A DNA stretch of 64,000 nucleotides, taken from contig OX638293.1 of assembly GCA_951812335.1 (NCBI GenBank), positions 372,001 through 436,000 of the forward strand, read 5' to 3'. Source of the DNA: Rhodothermales bacterium (GTDB lineage Bacteria > Bacteroidota > Rhodothermia > Rhodothermales > VXPQ01). How positions within the stretch are numbered: position 1 is the stretch's first letter; the number at the start of each line of letters is the position of its first letter. The translations under genes were made by a program, and so were the position numbers. Positions 53,800-63,540 of the stretch are shown here, one piece after another. The notes below the pieces were generated by a model. That model made no database searches. It saw only the letters and a list, made by a program, of their open reading frames with translations, and was not told the DNA's origin.

Positions 53800-54813
53800 T
53801 TATAGAACCTGGCTTATGGCTATGACAACGACGGCGATCGTCATCGCAATCAGGCTGCGGTTGAGCAACGCGCGGGGACGGGCCGAGGCCTCTTTCCATT
53901 CTCCTCGCCAGAGTCCCCACAGATTGCCCACGATAATGGACAAGGCAATGAAGATGGGCCATCCGAGAATGGGGCCCCATGTCCCAAGATTCGCCGCACC
54001 CATGCCGTATGCGTAAAAACTGCCGATCCACATGGCGCCCATAGCCGCCCCCAGCAGAATATTCCGACCGGCTTCAGGACCTGCGAACGCGCCGATGGAG
54101 CCCTTTCGAATCATCAGAAACAGACACCAGGCAGCGTTCACAAGAAACCCGAGCACGAAGAAAAGGCCCCAAACGGCATTCCCGGCAAACACTGGCGATA
54201 TGCCGGCGGTAATGGCTTCGTCAACGATACGAGAGCCAAAGGTAATGCCCACATTCGGAAGACAGGACAAAAGACCTGCAGCGATCGCAATCATGATCGC
54301 CCCCCTGAAAGCACGGCGTCCTGAAGATTCTTCCGGTGTGTTTTCGGAGGTCTTCTTCGCCCCGGCCCGCGCCGAAAGCACGATCCCAACCATTACCAGG
54401 GCCGTTCCCGACAAGAGCACCAGGCCATGCAGCGCCAACACGTCCCCGGGATAAAAAACAAGCAATGGAATAAGCGCCCCCATGCTGGCGATAAGCCCCA
54501 TGATGATCGGGTAGCCAAGCGCCATGCCCAACCGGTCCATCCCCACGCCGAAAAGAACCGCCCCGATACCCCATCCCGCACCGAATATGCCCAGCATCAT
54601 GAGGTCGCGTACCGGAACGGCGGAATAAATGGCGGGAAGATCTCCCAGAGAAACCAGAGCCAGTATCCCATTGAACGACAACATCCCGAAAAACGAGAAC
54701 GTAACCCAGGTATGCTCCCAATCCCAGTGTCGTGTCAGGGTCATCGGAAGCACGAACGTACCCTGCAATACGCCGGCGACCAAAACGAGCAAAAATCCTG
54801 ATACGAGATCCAT
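53800..54813 (-). CDS. RhaT-like sugar:proton symporter (drug/metabolite transporter type)
   Basis: A 337-residue membrane protein with about ten helices, related to the L-rhamnose:proton symporter RhaT. Visible features: GVLQGTFVLPMTLTRHWDWEHTW at the N-terminus, MDRLGMALGYPIIMGLIASMGALIPLL in the middle and TWGPILGWPIFIALSIIVGNLWGLW near the end. It is predicted to import the sugar released by the surface and periplasmic enzymes of the same operon. The ribokinase-type gene is 27 bases upstream and the SUMF1-type gene 25 bases downstream. The actual sugar is not known. Confidence 0.85.
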   Translation of the reverse strand: MDLVSGFLLVLVAGVLQGTFVLPMTLTRHWDWEHTWVTFSFFGMLSFNGILALVSLGDLPAIYSAVPVRDLMMLGIFGAGWGIGAVLFGVGMDRLGMALGYPIIMGLIASMGALIPLLVFYPGDVLALHGLVLLSGTALVMVGIVLSARAGAKKTSENTPEESSGRRAFRGAIMIAIAAGLLSCLPNVGITFGSRIVDEAITAGISPVFAGNAVWGLFFVLGFLVNAAWCLFLMIRKGSIGAFAGPEAGRNILLGAAMGAMWIGSFYAYGMGAANLGTWGPILGWPIFIALSIIVGNLWGLWRGEWKEASARPRALLNRSLIAMTIAVVVIAISQVL

Positions 54814-54840
54814 GCCAGAGGCGAATCTGAAGCAGAGTGT

Positions 54841-55773
54841 TTAGGCAATGGAGGATAACACTTCCGAAAATCGACGGGACACTACATCGCGATGCGGATA
54901 CGACAGAACCGTTTCGCGGGCCTCGGTCGAAAGCGACGCGGCCGTTACGCCCAACGAGATAGCCTCGGCCATAGAGCGTTTCTCGCTCAGTCCAACCGCA
55001 AATCCTGCATTGAACGCATCCCCGGCGCCTACGGTATCCAGCACGTTGACGCGCAAGGCCGGGACGACGCGCGTACCTTCGGCGGAAACCCACAACACGC
55101 CCTTTTCGCCGCGCGTAAGGAGCACATGCTCCACCCCGAGTCGATGGAGGCGAACCGCAATGTCTTCGTCCGGGGTCGGATCGTCGGGCGGCAACCCAAG
55201 GCAAACGCGCGCCTCCCCTTCATTGGGGGTAAGCGCAAAAATGCACGCCAGGTCATGACCGCGCAAATCTTCCGCCGGGGCAGGATTCAGTATGGTCAAT
55301 ACATCATGGCGATGCGCAACGCGGGCAGCAGCCAATGCCGTATCCAACGGTATTTCGAGGGGGGAAACGATCACATCGGCACGAGTGATCGGGTCGCTGT
55401 GCGAAGCTACGTCATCGGGCGAAAAATCCCCGTTGGCGCCCCGGTCCGTGACGATGATATTACGCCCGTCGGTGCAGGATATGATGAATCCGACCGCGGT
55501 AGGCGTTGCCTCGGCGTATAACACATCCTCGTCGCGGACGCCCTCTTCCCGCAACAACTCCAGAAAAGCGTCCCCGTAACGATCCCGCCCGATCTTTCCA
55601 AGGAAACGCACATCCGCGCCGAGCCGGGCGGCAGCTACCGCCATATTGGACCCTTTCCCGCCATGCGTTTCATGGTAGTTCCATCCAATCACCGTTTCCT
55701 CGGCGACCGGAAGTCGGTCCGTGTCCACCACAAGGGCGACTACATAGCTCCCTACAATCGTTACGGCTCCCAT
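54841..55773 (-). CDS. Ribokinase-type PfkB family carbohydrate kinase
   Basis: A 310-residue cytoplasmic kinase that phosphorylates an imported sugar with ATP. The first PfkB signature is GGKGSNMAVAAARLGADV near residue 36 and the second is DTVGAGDAFNAGFAVGL near residue 245, whose Asp is the catalytic base. TNEGEARVCLGLP-like motifs occur between. The length matches ribokinases. It lies 81 bases after the PorV-like gene and 27 bases before the RhaT-like gene. Its substrate could be ribose, another pentose or a deoxysugar. Confidence 0.9.
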   Translation of the reverse strand: MGAVTIVGSYVVALVVDTDRLPVAEETVIGWNYHETHGGKGSNMAVAAARLGADVRFLGKIGRDRYGDAFLELLREEGVRDEDVLYAEATPTAVGFIISCTDGRNIIVTDRGANGDFSPDDVASHSDPITRADVIVSPLEIPLDTALAAARVAHRHDVLTILNPAPAEDLRGHDLACIFALTPNEGEARVCLGLPPDDPTPDEDIAVRLHRLGVEHVLLTRGEKGVLWVSAEGTRVVPALRVNVLDTVGAGDAFNAGFAVGLSEKRSMAEAISLGVTAASLSTEARETVLSYPHRDVVSRRFSEVLSSIA

Positions 55774-55854
55774 TTTACTTAGCTACAGTCGCTCAAGCGC
55801 ATCGGGTACGCCGGCGCATGGAGGCCGCGTCAAGACCCGCAGTGCCGGACAGGG

Positions 55855-56892
55855 TCAGATACCAATGCCCAGCGTAAGAATATGCGTGTACGAGAGCCGG
55901 CCGTAATCCACGTATGCATAATCGAATCGGCCATTGAAACCGATCGTCGAGAAGTTGACGCCGGCGCCGGCCGTAATCCCCTGCTCGTCGTAGTTCATAC
56001 GGTATCCGCCACGCGCTGCGAACATACCGAGCACTTCATATTCAAGCGCCGCGTGAACCCGTTCGGGGCCGTCATTCGGATGGACTCCTTCGAGGTAGCC
56101 ACTAAGCCGGGATTGCCCCGGGATAGCCTCGCTGCCCATGAAATCGTACGCCACGCCGAAACGGAAGTCGATGGGCATACGTACGCTCTGCGGAATCCCG
56201 AAAACCTCGGAAAAACCGGCGTATTCGGCGTCGGGGCCGACATTCTTCGCCACAAGCGCAAGACGCAGGCTGCGGAACCCGGTCTCGAAATACACTCCGA
56301 AATCGATGCTGAGGTTGTTTACCTCCGTCTCCGCCAACTTCTCCCGGATGTAGCTGACGTTTCCACCAACGGAGAGCCGGTCCGTGATAGGCCGGGCGTA
56401 GATCACGCCCACCAGCAGGTTGCCTGCGGTAAACGTACCCAGATCACCGCTTCGACTGGTCGTGTTCGCCACTTCGTCCAGCACGTTTTCCGTACGCACC
56501 ATGTCCCCGGCGTCCAGAGAAGCCACCCGTACGCCGACTACGCCCCATACTCCCATGTTCTTCGCGATCGCCCCCGTGTTGTACTGAATATCGGCTATGT
56601 AGCTTACATGGCTAACCGCAAGATCAAGGTTGTCGATACCGACCAGTTTGGCAGGATTATTGAACGCCGCCGTTGCATCGCCGCTCGCCATATGTATCCC
56701 GGCCATGGCTGCACTCCGGGCCGTCGTAGGAAGATGCAGAAACTGGAAACCCGTCTGCGCCGTGCGCTGAAACGGAGGCGGGTCAATACCCGCCGCGGTA
56801 CGCACGTTCTGCGCCCGTATCGGCGACACATAAAGCATGCACAGCGCTATGAGCAACAAGGGAAGGACTTTCCGTACAGGAATTGATTTCAT
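55855..56892 (-). CDS. PorV/PorQ family outer-membrane protein
   Basis: A 345-residue beta-barrel protein with a signal peptide (VLPLLLIALCMLYVSPIRAQ). The N-terminal signature FQFLHLPTTARSAAMAGIHMA with FNNPAKL is that of PorV/PorQ proteins, shuttle or anchor components of type IX secretion. Regular beta-strands ending in aromatic residues continue to the C-terminus. It follows the T9SS-sorted protein by 45 bases, so it may be its dedicated partner rather than the general PorV. Confidence 0.87.
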   Translation of the reverse strand: MKSIPVRKVLPLLLIALCMLYVSPIRAQNVRTAAGIDPPPFQRTAQTGFQFLHLPTTARSAAMAGIHMASGDATAAFNNPAKLVGIDNLDLAVSHVSYIADIQYNTGAIAKNMGVWGVVGVRVASLDAGDMVRTENVLDEVANTTSRSGDLGTFTAGNLLVGVIYARPITDRLSVGGNVSYIREKLAETEVNNLSIDFGVYFETGFRSLRLALVAKNVGPDAEYAGFSEVFGIPQSVRMPIDFRFGVAYDFMGSEAIPGQSRLSGYLEGVHPNDGPERVHAALEYEVLGMFAARGGYRMNYDEQGITAGAGVNFSTIGFNGRFDYAYVDYGRLSYTHILTLGIGI

Positions 56893-56937
56893 GGTATCAT
56901 ACTCGGGTAAAAGGGGTGTTATGCAAACGCGCTGCGG

Positions 56938-58971
56938 TTACTTGACGATGACGAACTTGCCGACTTTGCTTTCGCCCTCATGACCTGGAACATGCGACTC
57001 GACATGGAACAGGTATATGCCCGGCGCCACGCGTTGTAAATACTCATTCACCTGATAGTCCGCCGTCGCCCGCGAGCCCCAGGGCTCGTCGCCGCTACCG
57101 TCCGTGTGGTCGATTACGCGAACCAGTTCCCCGGCAAGGGTATAGATGCGAATGGTGCATTGCGCCGGAATATTCACGAATTCAATGCGGTAGCGCTCCC
57201 CTTCGCCCAGAAGCTGACTGTGCTGGAAGAAGGGGTTCGGGTAGACCCGAATATCGTCGAGGTTGTCGCTCGGGTTCGCTTGGGGATATACCGGGTCCAC
57301 ATTGACATTGACCTGTCCGCTCTCCATGGAGGGCAGACTGGTTATGCTCATATCTCCCGGCCACGGACTATTGTGTCCCGTGTCGTAGCTCGTAACGGTG
57401 TAGTAGACGCCAACCCCCAACTCCAGCCCGCTGTCGTTGAAGGTGACCATCCCGTTCTCCATTTCCACTGCATTGACAGGGATGTCCGCTATCATCGTCC
57501 AGGGACCGATGTTGCGATGCGTCGAGCGGTATACCCGGTAACCCGCCACATCGTTGACGTTGTAATCCGGATCCCGGTATGAATCGGGGATGGCGGGCCA
57601 CTGCACCTTGACGCCCAGCGGAATGGGCGTCAGCGTCAGCGAATTGTTGCCGTTCGTCGGCGTGGGAGGAGGATCCGGCGCTTCGTAACCGCGGTCGTAC
57701 AACTCCTGCGCCGCGTCCACATGCTCCCACAGTCTGACGCCCCCTTCAGGCAAACGCGCTTCGTTCTCTTTGCCTCCCGCCGCAACATACTCCATATCCA
57801 TCATGCCCGCCGCTACGACCAGCACGAATTTCAGCGACTGGCCCGGCGCCATCTCGTAAGGGCCCGTCTCGTATATATAATCTATGTGATATTCGAACCG
57901 CCCCCGGGGACGCGTCGTGAGCCCAAGTCGCGCCGCCTCGGCAGCAAGCGACTGTCCATCTTCCGTTTCGGGCGGCAACGGCTGATCGTACGTAAGCGAC
58001 TGATAGATGTAGTTATCCGTGTCGAAATCCACCTCCGGGTTGTCGTTGAGCGGATCGTCCTGAATACGGTTCGAGTGCTGGTTCAGGTTGGACTTGTCCA
58101 CGATGTTCATGTGATCGCGCTCGGACGGATCGGATTTTTCCGGCTTGTCCAGCCAGTAGTACGTGAAGTATTGCGGCGCAAGGAACTCGTGGTTGATGGC
58201 GCTGGGCGCATCGAGATCGGCAGGCTCGCCGAGATCGCTCCTCGTGAGCCCGAATGGTCGGGGCGGCGAGGGGTTGGCGGTGTCGCCGTCCCGCTCCACG
58301 CCGTCCCGGAAATAGAAGGCCTCGTGTTCGATATCCCATTCGTACACGTCATCGTCGGACCTGCCCCTAATAGGCAACGCAATGTTCATGGCGCCCGTCG
58401 GAGCGAACCGGAAGTCCGTAATGGTGCTACTGCCCTCGTTCGTAAATGTGTACTCCTGGATGATGAAGTCGTCGTAGTCCGGATAACTCCAGGCAAGCGC
58501 GCGAAAATCAACCCGGACATCGTACTCGTTGATGCGATGCGCGCCGGTAATCATTTCTTCCGCCTTCAACGACGGATTCGCCATGTTGTAATTCGTAATG
58601 AGTTTGGTGCCTTCGACCGGAGATATGAACGTCGGGTTGTGGTCATACGCCAGAAGGACGCGGAACGGATAGCCGATGCCGTCGATGTTCGCCCACGCCA
58701 TATACCCCGACCACAGCAGCCACCCGGCATGATCGTTCACGTTGCTGCCCAATGCATGACCCGGATAATCATACTTGTAGTATTCCTGGCCTCCCAGCGT
58801 CGGCTGCCCCACGCCGCCCGAGTTCCATAACCGGGCCCACATCCTGGCGCGTGTCAGATCCTTGAAATCGAACACTTGGGCAAGTGCAGGAGCGGGTAGG
58901 ATTCCAAGCAACAGGGTGCAAACCATTGCGGCGGCGCCGAAAGGTCGCAATACGGCGTGTAATGCTTTCAT
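56938..58971 (-). CDS. Exported protein with C-terminal T9SS-type sorting domain
   Basis: A 677-residue protein from the ATG at 58971, with a signal peptide (AAMVCTLLLGILPAPALAQ). The frame is open 18 codons further upstream. The body shows a fibronectin-like stretch near residues 460-560 (GVKVQWPAIPDSYRDPDYN, YTVTSYDTGHNSPWPG). The C-terminal 110 residues (DDIRVYPNPFF, RIYTLAGELVRVID, APGIYLFHVESH, GKFVIVK) form a sorting domain of the T9SS type. It lies between the TonB-dependent receptor and a PorV-like protein. In this setting it could be a surface-exposed binding protein in place of SusD. No enzymatic motif was recognised. Confidence 0.82.
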   Translation of the reverse strand: MKALHAVLRPFGAAAMVCTLLLGILPAPALAQVFDFKDLTRARMWARLWNSGGVGQPTLGGQEYYKYDYPGHALGSNVNDHAGWLLWSGYMAWANIDGIGYPFRVLLAYDHNPTFISPVEGTKLITNYNMANPSLKAEEMITGAHRINEYDVRVDFRALAWSYPDYDDFIIQEYTFTNEGSSTITDFRFAPTGAMNIALPIRGRSDDDVYEWDIEHEAFYFRDGVERDGDTANPSPPRPFGLTRSDLGEPADLDAPSAINHEFLAPQYFTYYWLDKPEKSDPSERDHMNIVDKSNLNQHSNRIQDDPLNDNPEVDFDTDNYIYQSLTYDQPLPPETEDGQSLAAEAARLGLTTRPRGRFEYHIDYIYETGPYEMAPGQSLKFVLVVAAGMMDMEYVAAGGKENEARLPEGGVRLWEHVDAAQELYDRGYEAPDPPPTPTNGNNSLTLTPIPLGVKVQWPAIPDSYRDPDYNVNDVAGYRVYRSTHRNIGPWTMIADIPVNAVEMENGMVTFNDSGLELGVGVYYTVTSYDTGHNSPWPGDMSITSLPSMESGQVNVNVDPVYPQANPSDNLDDIRVYPNPFFQHSQLLGEGERYRIEFVNIPAQCTIRIYTLAGELVRVIDHTDGSGDEPWGSRATADYQVNEYLQRVAPGIYLFHVESHVPGHEGESKVGKFVIVK

Positions 58972-59060
58972 GACGGGATATAACTCGGTTTGCAGGGTGC
59001 GAATACGTATGTGAGGCGACTGCATAGCGGGACGGGCGCCGTCCCGCTATGCAGCACGGC

Positions 59061-62000
59061 TTAAAACTTCAGGCCCATGGTGAAATAAATCATGCGACGC
59101 GGATTGCTGACGGAATTGTAGAAGAACCAGAGATTGTCCTCACCCGATTTTGAGATTTTTGGAAGCTCTCCGCTCTCCTCCCATTGCTCGAGATCGTCCC
59201 CGACCAACAGGATCTTGTCCTTGTAGTTGAAGAGGTTGAACACCTCCACGCCGATCACCGGACGGAAACTCCCCACGGAAACCTGCTTGTTGAAGGTCAG
59301 GTCCGTGCGATGGTGCGGAAACCAGCGTTTGTTGTACGGCGTCTGAACGCCCTGGTAGTCCGTCGGATAGTACGTATACTGGGGGCCGGCGAAGTATTCG
59401 TGGTACATGCCTACGGTAATGTCCCCCAACACCCCCCTCATCAGGCTTTGCGGCGTCACGTAACTCACATTGCCTTTCAGGACATAACTGGACAGCCACG
59501 TAGCCTTTAACTCGTCATACGAGTGCGGTTGATTCACCGTCGAGCCGTCTTCGCGGTACTGCGAGTAGCCGGCTCGCCCACCGGTCGTCGTGGAAAAATC
59601 GAATGCGGTGCGCGCCGACCAGCGGCCGGTGAACAACTTCTCCGCCACGATCTCAATACCGCGAATGTCCTTGAAGGCATTGTTCGTATAGAAGATGTTG
59701 TCGTGCCCGTCGTTGGCGAGGTTCCGGGTTTTCGACCAGATACTTCCGGCAGAGTTACCCGCTCCCCAGGACGACGATGCAAATCCCCCTCCGTTCCGAT
59801 TGTACGTCCCGTTGTACGCATAGCGGGTCAAACGACTTGCATCCTTGTAATAGGCGGCAAGGTCGAGCCGAGCGAAATCGAAGAAGTTTTGCGTAAAGCC
59901 GAGCTCGTATTGAATCGTTCGGTCATAACTCAGGCCCGGATGGCCATACCATCCCTGCCACTGGTCCATACGCACCGTAGCATACGGCGAAGCGTCATAC
60001 CAACTGGTAGGAAAGCCCATGAGCGAGACCCATGAGGGGCGCTGGTTGAAGTGCCCGTAACTGAAGCGCAATTTGGAGTTTTCCGTGATGGGGAACGACA
60101 GCCCAAGGCGGGGCGAGATCGCCATCTTCCATTCGCTGGACACCGTCTGCAGATTTTGCCAGTTATCCGGAAATGCGTCGCGGAAATCCTGCCTGAAGGC
60201 AAACCAGTCCTTCCCGGGCCGATGCGCCTGCCAGATCGGCGCAATGTTCGTCGGATGCGTACCATCTCCGCCGTTGTGCGTCTGGAAAAGCAGGGGGTCG
60301 AAAATATTCGGCGAATACATGGTCCGCGCATTAAAGGCGTCGAAACGAACCCCCACATTCAGCACGATGCCTTCATATTCCATCTTGTCCTGCACGTAGA
60401 TGGCGGCTTCCGCCGGTTCGCCATCGAACACGTTGTCGAGATGCCAGACATCCCCTGCCGGAAATTCCATGTAGTAATGCTGGTAATCGACATCATAGAG
60501 CTTGAACTCGGCGCCGGCCTTGACCTGGTGCGACTTGTGCAACTGGCTCGTAATGTCCGCCTGGGCTGTCCAGGCCCGGCTGTCGCTGTAGTTGTTCACC
60601 TGAATCTGACGAGCCTCCAGACGGAAATTACCCGCCAGATCGAACCAGCTATCCCCCCAACGCACCGTTTCCGTGCTCGTGTTCAGTTTGTCGTATTCCT
60701 GCAACGACGTGGTGTAGTCCCGCAGGTAGGAAAGCGAAACCGTATAGAAGGTGCGGGGACTCAGGGTATGATCCCACTTCAGCGTTCCGACATTGAAGTT
60801 CTTTTCCTCGGGTCCTTTAAGCCAGTACCCGCCCCACGGGGCATACGCCGATCCGACGTAGGGATCCCGTACGTCCGCATTGGGCTGCCAACGAGCCTCC
60901 TGCGAGGTAGTGGTGTTGTTCCAGTTGCTTTCGGTAACCGTACTGCTGTGATACCACCCGTTCGTCACATTGAGCGTCAACTTCTTCCCCGGGCTGAAAT
61001 GATAACCCAGCTTTGCCTGTACGTTATACTCCGGGTTATACGCGTTGGACTGCGGATATATGTTCACGCCCCTTTTATACCTGCCCGAAACCAGGAACGT
61101 CATATGATCCATGGGCGAACCCCATATGGAGCCCTCCACTTCGTGCTGCATGCGTTCCGCATAGTTCGCAAGCACATCCGACGGCGTGATTTGCTGACGA
61201 TATGTATTCAGCAACTCGTCCGCCGTAGGCACGCGCGTACCGTCCCACCCGTAAAATCGCCGGAAGTATTCGGCGTATGAATTCCGGTTGGCCTCCGTCT
61301 GCAACTGGGTCTGCCAGTAACTCATGCCGAAGTTCGTGTATTTCCAGAGATCCTCGCTATACATGTTGTCGCCCCAGTGGTACTGTCCCGAGGGGCGGAC
61401 ACGATAATTAAGCGCACCCGAGTAATGCCGGGAAAATGCACTGGGTTCGTGGGTCACCACGTTTACGACGCCCGACATGGCGTTCCCGTATTCCGCGTTA
61501 TAGCCGCCCGTCAACACCGACACTTCCTGGATCGAGGTCGTATTGAGCCGCTGCCAGTTGTCTGAAATCAAGCCGCTGTTGAGCGACGTGCCGTCAACCT
61601 GGTAATTGACCTCGCTTTGGACGCCGCCTCTGAGGTACGCCGTGTATCCCGTATTGTAGACCCCCGTCTGCTGGGCAAGGATATCGTCTATGTTCTGGAT
61701 GGGCGTACGGGAAAGCGCCTCGGCACTCAGCCGATGCATACTGCCCGTAACATCCCGCTCGACCAGCGGACGTTCGGCAGTTACGATCACTTCCTCGCCT
61801 TCTATCACCTCCTCGGTCAGATCGAAGTCGATCGTAGCAGTCTGGTCCACATGCACTTCCACGTTCTGTACCGTGGTCGTTGTGAACCCTATGCTGCTCG
61901 CCTGAATATCATACGAGCCGGGAGAAATATTAAGAATGAAGTAATCCCCCTCGGCATCGGTTACGCCACCCGTGGTGGTTCCGACTATGACGACATTTAC

Positions 62001-62147
62001 GCCGGGAAGTCCTTCGCCGTTCGAGGCGTCCGTTACGGTTCCGGCTATTTTACCGGTCGTCTGGGCTCCCGCGGAAGGGGCAAGGATCAATGCGAGGACG
62101 GCCAGAAAAGCCATCGTTGCACGGACAACAGAAAAGTGGCTGGACAT
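59061..62147 (-). CDS. TonB-dependent receptor with carboxypeptidase-regulatory-like domain
   Basis: A 1028-residue outer-membrane transporter, starting from the ATG at 62147 (MSSHFSVVRATMAFLAVLAL); the frame is open 36 codons upstream. After the signal peptide comes a CarboxypepD_reg-like domain (GKIAGTVTDASNGEGLPGVN), a plug domain (IQNIDDILAQQTGVYN, YLRGGVQSEVNYQVDG, VSVLTGGYNAEYGNAMSGVVN) and a 22-strand-type barrel ending in an aromatic residue (RRMIYFTMGLKF). It imports a large substrate with TonB energy. No SusD gene lies beside it. It is the first gene of the nine-gene run. Confidence 0.93.
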   Translation of the reverse strand: MSSHFSVVRATMAFLAVLALILAPSAGAQTTGKIAGTVTDASNGEGLPGVNVVIVGTTTGGVTDAEGDYFILNISPGSYDIQASSIGFTTTTVQNVEVHVDQTATIDFDLTEEVIEGEEVIVTAERPLVERDVTGSMHRLSAEALSRTPIQNIDDILAQQTGVYNTGYTAYLRGGVQSEVNYQVDGTSLNSGLISDNWQRLNTTSIQEVSVLTGGYNAEYGNAMSGVVNVVTHEPSAFSRHYSGALNYRVRPSGQYHWGDNMYSEDLWKYTNFGMSYWQTQLQTEANRNSYAEYFRRFYGWDGTRVPTADELLNTYRQQITPSDVLANYAERMQHEVEGSIWGSPMDHMTFLVSGRYKRGVNIYPQSNAYNPEYNVQAKLGYHFSPGKKLTLNVTNGWYHSSTVTESNWNNTTTSQEARWQPNADVRDPYVGSAYAPWGGYWLKGPEEKNFNVGTLKWDHTLSPRTFYTVSLSYLRDYTTSLQEYDKLNTSTETVRWGDSWFDLAGNFRLEARQIQVNNYSDSRAWTAQADITSQLHKSHQVKAGAEFKLYDVDYQHYYMEFPAGDVWHLDNVFDGEPAEAAIYVQDKMEYEGIVLNVGVRFDAFNARTMYSPNIFDPLLFQTHNGGDGTHPTNIAPIWQAHRPGKDWFAFRQDFRDAFPDNWQNLQTVSSEWKMAISPRLGLSFPITENSKLRFSYGHFNQRPSWVSLMGFPTSWYDASPYATVRMDQWQGWYGHPGLSYDRTIQYELGFTQNFFDFARLDLAAYYKDASRLTRYAYNGTYNRNGGGFASSSWGAGNSAGSIWSKTRNLANDGHDNIFYTNNAFKDIRGIEIVAEKLFTGRWSARTAFDFSTTTGGRAGYSQYREDGSTVNQPHSYDELKATWLSSYVLKGNVSYVTPQSLMRGVLGDITVGMYHEYFAGPQYTYYPTDYQGVQTPYNKRWFPHHRTDLTFNKQVSVGSFRPVIGVEVFNLFNYKDKILLVGDDLEQWEESGELPKISKSGEDNLWFFYNSVSNPRRMIYFTMGLKF

Positions 62148-62403
62148 TGCGCTAACCGGGCAGGTTTTGTGGAATGGTGCATAATTTTTCTTATGACAGA
62201 ACGCCACGCGAGTACCTGAAGCCTCCGCAGCACAAAGTCCACACCCCCCTCCCACTCGCTTCAGTCAACGCATGAAAATCCCGTGAAAAGAATAGTAATA
62301 AATTTCCTTTTTCTTTACAAGTTCTTTTTGAAAATTTTCTCGTTTTTTGAGCGAAGTACTACTTTCTCACTCCTGAACGCAGGATTCCCGCTTAGGTAAA
62401 TCA
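62148..62403. other. AT-rich region upstream of the TonB-receptor operon
   Basis: The 256 bases between the receptor start and the stop of the radical SAM gene include a very AT-rich block at about 62290-62345, probably holding the promoter of the nine-gene run. I cannot assign exact elements. Confidence 0.45.
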
Positions 62404-63540
62404 TTAGCCATCGAACAGGCTCTGCTGTCCATCCCCCGGGCGCCGAAAATGCCGTGTTGAGAGGGAGTGCCGGGGAACGTCCAGACCCCACCGTTTGCAC
62501 TCGATGCGAAAAAGGCGAGCGATCAGATCCGCCCAATCCCCCTCCCCACGCATCCGCTTCCCGAAACGATTATCCGTGAGGTCGCCGCCGCGAAGCGAGG
62601 CAAGCCGGCGGATAATTTTGTTGGCGCGATCCGGAAATTCGCGCCGAACCCAATCGATAAAAATGTCTTGCACCGCCCCGGGCAGCCGGAGAATCGTGTA
62701 TCCGGCGCCGGAGGCGCCCCGGCTCGCGGCCGCCTTCAGGATAGACGGCATCTCCTCATCCGTCAATCCGGGTACGATGGGCGCTACATTTACGGAAACG
62801 GGTATACCCTTTGCTGCAAGCATTTCGATCGCTTGTAGCCGTCTTTCGGGGCGAGATGTGCGCGGCTCCATGCTGTGCACGAGATCGGGGCGCAACGTCG
62901 TGATCGACAGGATGACTCGGACCAGATTGTATTTCGCCATCTCCTCCAACAGATCGATGTCCCTGGTCACCAGGTAATTCTTGGTGACGATCCCCACCGG
63001 GTTGCGGTGCTTGAGAAATACTTTCAGGCAGCCGCGCGTCAAGGCGAGACGACGTTCGAGGGGTTGGTACGGATCCGTATTCCCGGACAAAGCCACCACC
63101 TGTGGCCTCCAGGATTTTTTCCGAAACGTTTCCGCAAGCAACTCGGGCGCCCGCTCCTTGACAAGAATGCGGGTTTCGAAATCGAGGCCCGCCGAAAAAC
63201 CGAGGTATTCGTGCGAGGGACGGGCATAGCAGTAAATACACCCATGCTCGCAGCCCCGATACGGATTGAGACTAAAGGTGAAGCCAATGTCCGGGCTATC
63301 GTTGCGGGCCAGCAGGGTTTTGGTGGCGTCCACATAATACTTCGTGGGGACCTGGCGCAATTCGTCCTCCTCCAGTGCTGCAGGGTCTTCTTCGAGACAC
63401 AAGGGCTCGAAACGATTCGGCGGGTTGATGCGGGCGCCCCGTCCCCGGCGAACGGGTATTTCCGTAGTCTCTTCACTGGATAGTGCTTCACCGTCCGAGG
63501 CGGTAGGTAGCAGCGAGGTTTTCCGGGTGCGTCGAGTCAT
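62404..63540 (-). CDS. PA0069 family radical SAM protein
   Basis: A 378-residue radical S-adenosylmethionine protein of the SplB-like PA0069 group. The iron-sulfur cluster motif is CEHGCIYCYA with Cys97, Cys101 and Cys104. Other conserved parts: SLNPYRGCEHG, ALSGNTDPYQPLERRLALTR, VGIVTKNYLVTRDIDLL and VNVAPIVPGLTDEEMP. The C-terminus (RFGKRMRGEGDWADLI) is typical of the group. The reaction is unknown for this family. It is on the same strand as, and upstream of, the TonB-receptor run but separated by an AT-rich gap. Confidence 0.93.
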   Translation of the reverse strand: MTRRTRKTSLLPTASDGEALSSEETTEIPVRRGRGARINPPNRFEPLCLEEDPAALEEDELRQVPTKYYVDATKTLLARNDSPDIGFTFSLNPYRGCEHGCIYCYARPSHEYLGFSAGLDFETRILVKERAPELLAETFRKKSWRPQVVALSGNTDPYQPLERRLALTRGCLKVFLKHRNPVGIVTKNYLVTRDIDLLEEMAKYNLVRVILSITTLRPDLVHSMEPRTSRPERRLQAIEMLAAKGIPVSVNVAPIVPGLTDEEMPSILKAAASRGASGAGYTILRLPGAVQDIFIDWVRREFPDRANKIIRRLASLRGGDLTDNRFGKRMRGEGDWADLIARLFRIECKRWGLDVPRHSLSTRHFRRPGDGQQSLFDG

